NCBI GenBank assembly: GCA_003535775.1
Contig: DPYO01000250.1
Location: 1 to 6,823, forward strand
DNA: 6,823 nucleotides
Direction of reading: 5' to 3'
Origin: Fidelibacterota bacterium
Lineage (GTDB): Bacteria; Fidelibacterota; Marinisomatia; Marinisomatales; UBA8229
In this document: positions 1 through 5,798 of the stretch, one piece after another
How positions within the stretch are numbered: the first letter of the stretch is position 1
Layout of the letters: each line of letters starts with the position of its first letter
Made by a program: the position numbers and the translations under genes
Notes under the pieces: model-generated
Databases searched by the model: none
What the model was told of the DNA's origin: nothing
The model's input: only the letters and a program-made list of their open reading frames with translations

Positions 1-3000
1 AGTGGTGAACTGCTTGCTTACGGTTATACCGATGAATCAGGCACAGCCACTTTGGAGCTTGGCGATGCAGGCGATGTACCAGGGGAACTTGATCTGGTGA
101 TCACTGGTTTTAACTATCTCCCATATGAATCAACTGTTATGGTTTTATCACCGGATGGTCCCTATCTGGTCATCGATAATGTTTCTGTAAATTCTGGTTT
201 AGATGAAATAATTGAATTTGGTGAATCGGTGGAGCTGACTCTCGCTCTTGAAAATGTGGGGAATGATGATGCTTCGGATGTTACGGTTACCATTACTTCT
301 AGTGATTCCTATATATCCATTACAAACGGCCTTGGAACCATCACTTATATTGGCCCGAATGAAACCGTGGTTGTGAGCGGACTGTCCTTTGATGTATCGA
401 CTGATGTTCCTGATGATCATAGTTTTGATTTATCATGTGTTATAAATGCTGGCAGTGAAACCTGGGAATCTATAATTTCCCTGATTGCGTACGCTCCGAT
501 GGTTTCAGTTGGTACAGTGGCTGTTGATGATGAAAATGGTCAACTTGACCCGGGTGATACTGCAGACCTGATTGTTACACTGGTTAACGACGGTGGTGCT
601 GCTATAAACAATGTAGCGGCTATTCTTAATTATCCTAATGATGATGGTTTGATCATCGTTAATGATGGAACTGATGAGCTATCGGTTATACCGGCTAATT
701 CCAATGGTACGATTACTTTTAATGTAACAGTTGCTGATTGGGCAAACATTGGTCTAGTAGCAGATTTTATAATAGAGATCAGCGCTGATAATAACTATTC
801 TGTTTCTGACCAGGTTTCTCTCACGATTGGACTTTGTCTGGAGGATTTTGAATCTGGGGATTTTGTCCAATATTCCTGGGAGTTTAATGGGAATGCGCAG
901 TGGACGATTTCTGAAGATGCGTACGAAGGCAATTATGCTGCAAAATCTGGTGCCATTTCACATAACCAGACTTCCGTGATGTCAGTCACTTTGGATGTCT
1001 TTGCCAGTGATGAGATATCTTTTTACTACAAAGTTTCATCAGAGAATAACTATGATTATTTAAAGTTTTACATTGACGGAACGCAGCAAGGGGAATGGGC
1101 TGGTGATGTGGATTGGTCACAAACCTCTTTCTATGTAAACGCTGGAAGTCGGACTTTTACTTGGGAGTATGACAAAGATGGATCAGTCTCAAATGGCAGT
1201 GATTGTGCTTGGGTTGATTATATTATTTTCCCTCCATCCAATCTGCCAACACCACCCCAAATGGATGTTAATCCCATTTCATTTGATGTGTCTGTTCCTA
1301 TAGATCAAACGTTAACGGAAATATTATCCATATTAAATGTTGGAGGAGGTTCGGTTGATTATAGCATAAACCTTGTTGAAACCACTTCAGGAAGAAATAA
1401 CCCTGATGATGGAAGCATCAATATGGAAGAACAATTAGCTCTTGAAACTGACCAAGATATAGAGAAAAAGAGAAGAATCGCTGCTGGATTGGAGATAGAA
1501 GCAGCCGAAGTTACTTCTATGATTCATCCTGATTATGCCCCCGATTTGAGGGCTACTGATGTCACAATTGTATGTGACGGGGGAAACTATCAATATGAAG
1601 TTTCATGGAGTATAGTTGCTCCCAATGGAGATGAGGTTGCTTCTGGCGGTGCGCCATTTAATGGAGATGCTTCTTTGGATAGTGGAGTATATACAGTCTA
1701 TGCAGAAGATTCGTTTGGTGATGGTTGGAACGGTAATTATCTCACTGTGACTGGCACAGATGGAACTGAATATTTATTTTACACTCTTGCGAACGGTTCA
1801 GAGGGAACTACAACCTTTGAAATTAATACTCCTGACCCCATTTCATGGATAAGTCTGAGTCAAAGTAATGGAAGTATATTAGGCGGGGATACCGATGAAA
1901 TTGAGATTACATTTGATACAGCTGATCTGGAAGAGGGTTCAATGTACACTTGTGATATTGACATTAATTCCAATATTGGACTGATTACAGTACCGGTAAC
2001 CCTCACAGTTGGAGCATTGAACATTACAATGAATGTTGACAATCTTTATGATTGGAATATAGTTGGTTTACCACTCATTGTTGAGAATGCCGCCTGCCAG
2101 GCAGTTTTCCCTGGTTCTATAGAAAATACGCTCTATTCCTTTGATGAAAATGGTTATGGACTCAATTCAGAGCTGTCCATCGGCAATGGTTACTGGCTTC
2201 GGTTTTGGGAAGCGGGCACATCAGCGATCTATGGAGAAGTTTTAGCATCGGTTACAATTTCTCTTAATGAGGGGTGGAATATGATCTCAGGATGCTCGTT
2301 GCCTAATGGAGGCTGGATTGATCCGTTGGATATTGTAATACCAAATACACTCTATGGATTCGGAGAGAATGGCTATTTTAACTCACCGTCATTTGAGCCA
2401 GGCTATGGCTACTGGATACGGGCCAATGCCGCCGGTGAAATTATTGTGTCCGGGCCTGATGGTAATGCTAAGGTTGTTGTTGGCAATGCCATGAAAGATG
2501 CAAACCAAATCACGATCAATGGTACAATTCTTTATTTCGGGATTGATATTCCGGAAGAGAAGCAGCTGAGTTACAGTCTGCCTCCAAAACCACCGGTGGG
2601 AGCAGCTGATGTTAGATTTGAAAATAATATGAAATATGCTGAAGAGGGTGGACTTGTTGAAGTGATGAGTAACCGCGAGAGTCTTCAGATTGATTACCAG
2701 ATAAATGTTGATGCCGGGGAGAAAATGCAATGGGTTTTGGTTGACCAGAGTACGGGTCAGGAATATGAGCTGAAGGACATCGGACATATCGAACTTGACG
2801 GAACTGCTGATTCCTTTATGCTGAAGAGGGCAGCTGAACTTCCGAAAACATTTGTGTTGTCACAGAACTATCCCAATCCATTCAATCCAGTCACGACTAT
2901 TAATTACGAATTGCCGGAAGTATCATTTGTAATAATCAGGGTGTATAATCTTGTGGGACAGCAGGTAACTGACATCGTGTCAAAGGTAAAACCAGCGGGA

Positions 3001-3123
3001 TATCACCAGGTAATGTGGGATGGTAAAGATCAATTCGGTGAACCGATGGCAAGCGGAATCTATATCTATTCAATAACCGCTAAGAATTTCCATGCCTTCA
3101 AAAAAATGGTTCTGATGAAATAG
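1..3123 (+). CDS. Large modular T9SS-secreted surface protein, probable C25 gingipain-family protease (5' end missing)
   Basis: The frame is open from base 1 for 1040 sense codons and ends at TAG, so the true start lies upstream; the TTG at 52 is not credible as a start. Domains by base position are as follows. At 1-160 is an Ig-like fragment (AYGYTDESG..., then ITGFNYLPY) resembling the domain after the catalytic domain of C25 peptidases. At 160-500 and 500-835 are two CARDB/Ig-like domains sharing the pattern (D/E)xG(E/D)xxxLxxxLxNxG. At 841-1236 is a jelly-roll domain opening EDFESG, like MAM or gingipain cleaved-adhesin domains. At 1261-1380 and 1840-2010 are the halves of a BACON-like domain, split by an insert at 1381-1839. 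At 2014-2463 is a two-lobed WN-module shared with the next two genes. At 2464-2838 is a beta-rich linker, and at 2839-3120 the T9SS sorting domain. The product is expected on the cell surface or released. The protease role is inferred from the first fragment and architecture only, since no catalytic residues are in view. It could instead be a non-proteolytic adhesin. Confidence 0.85.
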   Translation, partial: SGELLAYGYTDESGTATLELGDAGDVPGELDLVITGFNYLPYESTVMVLSPDGPYLVIDNVSVNSGLDEIIEFGESVELTLALENVGNDDASDVTVTITSSDSYISITNGLGTITYIGPNETVVVSGLSFDVSTDVPDDHSFDLSCVINAGSETWESIISLIAYAPMVSVGTVAVDDENGQLDPGDTADLIVTLVNDGGAAINNVAAILNYPNDDGLIIVNDGTDELSVIPANSNGTITFNVTVADWANIGLVADFIIEISADNNYSVSDQVSLTIGLCLEDFESGDFVQYSWEFNGNAQWTISEDAYEGNYAAKSGAISHNQTSVMSVTLDVFASDEISFYYKVSSENNYDYLKFYIDGTQQGEWAGDVDWSQTSFYVNAGSRTFTWEYDKDGSVSNGSDCAWVDYIIFPPSNLPTPPQMDVNPISFDVSVPIDQTLTEILSILNVGGGSVDYSINLVETTSGRNNPDDGSINMEEQLALETDQDIEKKRRIAAGLEIEAAEVTSMIHPDYAPDLRATDVTIVCDGGNYQYEVSWSIVAPNGDEVASGGAPFNGDASLDSGVYTVYAEDSFGDGWNGNYLTVTGTDGTEYLFYTLANGSEGTTTFEINTPDPISWISLSQSNGSILGGDTDEIEITFDTADLEEGSMYTCDIDINSNIGLITVPVTLTVGALNITMNVDNLYDWNIVGLPLIVENAACQAVFPGSIENTLYSFDENGYGLNSELSIGNGYWLRFWEAGTSAIYGEVLASVTISLNEGWNMISGCSLPNGGWIDPLDIVIPNTLYGFGENGYFNSPSFEPGYGYWIRANAAGEIIVSGPDGNAKVVVGNAMKDANQITINGTILYFGIDIPEEKQLSYSLPPKPPVGAADVRFENNMKYAEEGGLVEVMSNRESLQIDYQINVDAGEKMQWVLVDQSTGQEYELKDIGHIELDGTADSFMLKRAAELPKTFVLSQNYPNPFNPVTTINYELPEVSFVIIRVYNLVGQQVTDIVSKVKPAGYHQVMWDGKDQFGEPMASGIYIYSITAKNFHAFKKMVLMK
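2014..2463 (+). repeat. Two-lobed WN-module, copy 1 (inside gene 1)
   Basis: First of three copies of a roughly 145-residue protein module. Lobe A reads WNIVGLPL, then ENTLYSFDENGY and GNGYWLRF. Lobe B reads GWNMISG, then IPNTLYGFGENGY and GYGYWIR. The lobes are homologous to each other, with the shared pattern WN(I/M)(V/I)(G/S) ... NTLY(S/G)F ... GY ... GxGYW(L/I)R. Here the module lies internally, before a linker and the T9SS sorting domain. I recognise the general GWNLIS-type repeat style of surface proteins but cannot name a function. Confidence 0.85.
2839..3120 (+). other. T9SS type A C-terminal sorting domain
   Basis: The last 94 residues of the first gene begin LPKTFVLSQNYPNPFNP, continue with TTINYELP and VYNLVGQQV, then MASGIYIYSI, and finish with a basic FKKMVLMK tail. 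This is the classic FlgD-like Ig fold of type A sorting domains recognised by the type IX secretion system in the FCB group. It is normally cleaved on the outer surface as the cargo is attached or released. It marks the protein as T9SS cargo and implies that the genome encodes PorU/PorV-type machinery. No other protein in the window that is seen complete has this domain. Confidence 0.95.
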
Positions 3124-3125
3124 AA

Positions 3126-3139
3126 TTCTCAAGTGAGAA
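3126..3139. promoter_or_regulatory. Short inverted repeat after gene 1
   Basis: TTCTCA and TGAGAA are perfect six-base arms around AG, three bases after the TAG stop. As RNA this gives a five-pair hairpin with a four-base loop. It lies directly before a much stronger hairpin. It could be part of a compound terminator or RNA-processing structure, or a small operator. No function can be shown from sequence alone. Confidence 0.35.
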
Positions 3140-3143
3140 GAAA

Positions 3144-3171
3144 GAGGGCACAGGTTAAAACCTGTGCCCTC
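3144..3171 (+). terminator. Strong GC-rich hairpin between genes 1 and 2
   Basis: GAGGGCACAGG at 3144-3154 pairs perfectly with CCTGTGCCCTC at 3161-3171, giving eleven pairs around a six-base loop (TTAAAA) that can pair further. The following sequence, CTGATTTTA, is only a weak U-tract. It probably terminates or attenuates transcription after gene 1. Only 28 bases separate it from the ATG of gene 2, leaving little room for a separate promoter downstream, so partial read-through or a processing role is possible. Confidence 0.75.
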
Positions 3172-3199
3172 CTGATTTTAGGTTAAACCGGATAAAACC

Positions 3200-5107
3200 A
3201 TGAGAAAGTTTCTTTCCTTAATAGGGCTTTTTACTATGACCGGGTTGTTGTATGCCGGCAACCAGGGCAGTGATTTGCAAATAAAGACCGATGAATGGTT
3301 TCAGAATCATCCGGATTCTTATCCTCACTGGTTGACACCTGAAGAAGAACAGAGAAAAGATGAAATCGGACGTGACTTTTATCCAACCGATCCGCCAATC
3401 GGTCCGGTCCGTAACATTGCAGAGTTTGAGCCCATGGAAAGTGTTTTAGTCCGTTATCCCTTTGGAATTTCTTATTCTGTAATCGCAGAGATGTCAGAAG
3501 ACATAATGGTAACAACCATTGTAAGCGGTCAAAGTCAGGAAAACACAGTCACAAATTATTATAGTTCAAATGGTGTAAACTTGGATAATTGCATTTTTTT
3601 ACATGCTCCAACTGAATCATATTGGAGTAGAGATTATGGCCCCTGGTATGTTGTGAATGGAAATAATGAAGTAGGAATTGTAAATTTTATCTACAATCGA
3701 CCCAGGCCAAATGATAACGAGATTCCAATTGAGATGGCAGAATTTTTAGACATAGAACTTTATGGTATGAATTTAATCACAGCAGGTGGTAATTATATGA
3801 CGGATGGTATGGGTATTTCGGCAGCTTCCGAACTGGTCTGGGAAGAAAACTCGTCTCAAAGTCACGCGGCAATCGCACAACTGCTAGAAGATTTTACAGG
3901 TGTAACTAATTTCCATGTTATCCCAGATCCGAACAACACATATATCGACCATATTGATTGCTGGGGAAAATTTCTGGATGTTGATAAGGTTTTGGTTCGT
4001 TCCGTTCCTACAAGTCATAACCAATATGACGAAATCGAAGCTACAGCGGATTATTTTTTAAATCAAATATCATCCTATGGAACACCGTATGAAGTATATC
4101 GTGTGTATACCCCACAAAATCAACCTTATACAAATTCTCTAATTTTGAATGATAAGGTGTTTGTTCCTATTACAGGATCCTCTTGGGATGACGATGCTTT
4201 AGCATCTTATGAAGAAGCTATGCCCGGGTATGAAGTTTTGGGATTCACAGGTAGCTGGGAATCCACAGATGCATTGCACTGCCGTGCAAAAGGAGTTGCA
4301 GACCGGGGTATGCTTTACATTCGGCATATTCCTCTTTCAGGAGAAATTCCGTCCAGTAATGGCGATTTTGAAATTACAGCTACTGTCATTCCCTATAGCG
4401 GTGCATCAGTAAATAATAATTCTCCAACTGTATTTTATCGTGTTGATGGTGGTGGTTATCAATCAACAGTAATGGAATCAATTGTTGGTAATGAATTTTC
4501 GGGATATATACCAGCTTTGCCATTTGGCGGTGAAGTGGCTTACTATATACACGCAGCTGATGCCTCTGGTCGAAGTGCGGATCATCCGTTCATAGGAGCC
4601 CCGGATCCTCACATTTTTCAAGTTATCAGTACCCAGGTGGAAATGGATTTACCGCACCTGGAAAGTTGGAATTTAGTTGGATTGCCTCTTGTAGTTACTG
4701 ATCCAGGTTATTTGAATCTATTTCCAACAGCGACTGAAAATTCATGTTTTTCTTACAACGAAAATGGATATTTGGCTGAAACATCTCTATCGGAAGGGAA
4801 TGGATATTGGCTTCATTTTGAAGAAACAGGAAGTCATTCCATTGTGGGAGAAGTAATCAGTGAGATCTCAATAAATATGAATAATGGATGGAATCTTATT
4901 GCCGGAATCAGCTATAATGTAAATTCATATGAAATCCAGGATCCTGGGAATATTATTATTCCAAATACCTTATTTGAGTTTCAAGGAGCTTCTGGTTATG
5001 CCTATGCTGAATCTCTGGCACCTGGAAAAGGATATTGGGTACGAACTTCTAATTCTGGTGTTATTATCATCACGTATTTAAACAATACTCAAATTGGAAA
5101 AAATTAA
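3200..5107 (+). CDS. Secreted peptidylarginine deiminase, PPAD-like (PAD_porph family), with C-terminal WN-module
   Basis: 635 residues. Residues 1-19 form a signal peptide (MRKFLSLIGLFTMTGLLYA). Residues 65-380 are the deiminase fold of the Porphyromonas-type PAD/agmatine deiminase family, which hydrolyses an arginine guanidinium to citrulline plus ammonia. Visible motifs are YWSRDYGPW (W142, D145), NRPRPND (R167, R169), YIDHID (Y248, H251, D253), YTNSL (N312) and ALHCRAKGVAD (C361). From memory, P. gingivalis PPAD uses W127, D130, R152, R154, Y233, H236, D238, N297 and C351. The first eight correspond at a constant +15 offset and the cysteine at +10. The paired arginines bind the substrate carboxylate in PPAD, favouring C-terminal peptidyl-arginine over free agmatine. 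Residues 383-475 are an Ig-like domain, and residues 484-626 are the WN-module. No YPNPFNP sorting domain is present. Start: the ATG at 3200 precedes the signal peptide, with only a weak GGAT upstream. Substrate specificity is inferred. Confidence 0.9.
   Translation: MRKFLSLIGLFTMTGLLYAGNQGSDLQIKTDEWFQNHPDSYPHWLTPEEEQRKDEIGRDFYPTDPPIGPVRNIAEFEPMESVLVRYPFGISYSVIAEMSEDIMVTTIVSGQSQENTVTNYYSSNGVNLDNCIFLHAPTESYWSRDYGPWYVVNGNNEVGIVNFIYNRPRPNDNEIPIEMAEFLDIELYGMNLITAGGNYMTDGMGISAASELVWEENSSQSHAAIAQLLEDFTGVTNFHVIPDPNNTYIDHIDCWGKFLDVDKVLVRSVPTSHNQYDEIEATADYFLNQISSYGTPYEVYRVYTPQNQPYTNSLILNDKVFVPITGSSWDDDALASYEEAMPGYEVLGFTGSWESTDALHCRAKGVADRGMLYIRHIPLSGEIPSSNGDFEITATVIPYSGASVNNNSPTVFYRVDGGGYQSTVMESIVGNEFSGYIPALPFGGEVAYYIHAADASGRSADHPFIGAPDPHIFQVISTQVEMDLPHLESWNLVGLPLVVTDPGYLNLFPTATENSCFSYNENGYLAETSLSEGNGYWLHFEETGSHSIVGEVISEISINMNNGWNLIAGISYNVNSYEIQDPGNIIIPNTLFEFQGASGYAYAESLAPGKGYWVRTSNSGVIIITYLNNTQIGKN
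4649..5077 (+). repeat. Two-lobed WN-module, copy 2 (C-terminus of the deiminase)
   Basis: Residues 484-626 of the deiminase. Lobe A has SWNLVGLPLVV, then ENSCFSYNENGY and GNGYWLHF. Lobe B has GWNLIAGISY, then IPNTLFEF and APGKGYWVR. The copy aligns end to end with copy 1 in the preceding gene and copy 3 in the following one, including the DP(G/N)xxIIPNT stretch shared with copy 3. It sits at the very C-terminus, followed by only nine residues, in the position where T9SS cargo normally carries its sorting domain. Confidence 0.85.
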
Positions 5108-5123
5108 AGTGAGCATCTTGTTA

Positions 5124-5150
5124 TAACAGGAATGTATCTTTACCCTGTTA
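5124..5150. other. Weak hairpin downstream of the deiminase gene
   Basis: TAACAGG at 5124-5130 pairs with CCTGTTA at 5144-5150 across a 13-base loop, 17 bases after the deiminase stop codon. There is no clear run of T directly after it, so it is at best a weak terminator. The rest of the 130-base gap to the next gene is AT-rich and holds no gene that I can see. Confidence 0.35.
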
Positions 5151-5194
5151 AATCTGTAGGGTTTTATTCTATTGGAAAGATAATTTATCTGCAA

Positions 5195-5213
5195 TAGGAT
5201 CTGATTTATCCTA
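5195..5213. promoter_or_regulatory. Small inverted repeat upstream of gene 3
   Basis: TAGGAT at 5195-5200 and ATCCTA at 5208-5213 form a perfect six-base inverted repeat with a seven-base spacer, 24 bases before the chosen ATG of gene 3. It could be a small operator or a leader hairpin, but arms this short also arise by chance in AT-rich DNA. Confidence 0.25.
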
Positions 5214-5237
5214 CTAAAGTTGTCAATAGGGCGATTG

Positions 5238-5771
5238 ATGAAATTGAAAAATATCATAAAATTATCACTATTTGTACTGACGTATGCATATTCAATAAGC
5301 CTGTATGATGTTTATGTGCAATCAGGACCTGCCAATGGTTACGACAGGTACATAGAGTTAGATCCGAATTTTATTTATACAGGAGGAATCGGCTCAGGTG
5401 AGGAATCTATCTATATTCAAGGGAATGGTGCTGTGATTGATTTATTGGAGGGCACTGGCATATGGATTGCCGGTGATATCAACAACAATATCACGGGATC
5501 CCTTGATATTGATCATTGTACAATCACAAATGGCGGTTCATACGGAATCAATCTTTCCGGATATTCAACCAATTCTATTACCAATTGTAATTTGATTGAT
5601 GTTTATTGGGGCATCCAAGTCAACGACAATATACATGTTACAATAAAGAATTGTAATTTTATTGATAATGTGTATGGTTTAGCAATTATTGGAGAAGATA
5701 CTGATGTCAATCTTTCTTACTGTAATGCATGGAGCAACGATTATAATTATATGCTCAATTGTATTGGGTGA
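5238..5771 (+). CDS. Secreted right-handed beta-helix protein, part before an in-frame TGA
   Basis: 177 codons, then TGA. The ATG at 5238 is preferred over an in-frame TTG at 5220 because it starts a normal signal peptide (MKLKNIIKLSLFVLTYAYS) and has AGGG seven bases upstream. The rest is a parallel beta-helix in the pectate-lyase-like style. Short rungs such as LDIDHCTITNGG, NSITNCNLIDVYWGIQV and VTIKNCNFIDNVYGLAI stack asparagine and cysteine at repeating positions, ending with LSYCNAWSNDYNY. No catalytic residues are recognisable, and carbohydrate binding or adhesion is possible. The same frame stays open after the TGA, and the sequence beyond it is what normally ends such beta-helix proteins, so this is the front part of a 394-codon gene rather than a complete protein. 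Confidence 0.75.
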   Translation: MKLKNIIKLSLFVLTYAYSISLYDVYVQSGPANGYDRYIELDPNFIYTGGIGSGEESIYIQGNGAVIDLLEGTGIWIAGDINNNITGSLDIDHCTITNGGSYGINLSGYSTNSITNCNLIDVYWGIQVNDNIHVTIKNCNFIDNVYGLAIIGEDTDVNLSYCNAWSNDYNYMLNCIG

Positions 5772-5798
5772 GGGAATATATGGGCAGAGTGTCTGCCT
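5769..5798 (+). other. In-frame TGA followed by a short hairpin
   Basis: The TGA at 5769-5771 interrupts an otherwise continuous gene. Eleven bases are crossed before GGGCAG at 5782-5787 pairs with CTGCCT at 5793-5798. This gives five Watson-Crick pairs plus one G-T around the loop AGTGT. Position and size fall within what bacterial selenocysteine insertion elements allow, including a G among the first two loop bases. A stem this short often occurs by chance, however, and nothing in the protein suggests a redox role. Confidence 0.3.

Noticed and set aside
52..54. TTG as the start codon of the first gene
   Set aside because: The frame is open back to base 1 and the upstream residues continue the same Ig-like domain (GELLAYGYTDESG), so the gene simply begins before the window.
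2389..2787. Open frame of 132 codons on the minus strand
   Set aside because: It lies entirely opposite the WN-module and linker of gene 1, has no recognisable domain and no promoter context. Other minus-strand frames at 199-420, 1860-2042, 3234-3515 and 5755-5946 are rejected for the same reason.
4209..4412. 67-codon plus-strand open frame inside the deiminase gene
   Set aside because: It overlaps the sequence encoding the catalytic Cys region in another frame and shows no protein-like features.
5220..5222. TTG start giving a longer beta-helix protein
   Set aside because: The ATG at 5238 gives a cleaner signal peptide and has AGGG at a good distance; the TTG adds six residues with no signal-peptide logic.
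5769..5771. Genome-wide reassignment of UGA to Trp or Gly
   Set aside because: The first two genes contain well over 1600 codons with many Trp and Gly residues, all in standard codons, and not one in-frame TGA. A reassigned code would be expected to use TGA repeatedly.
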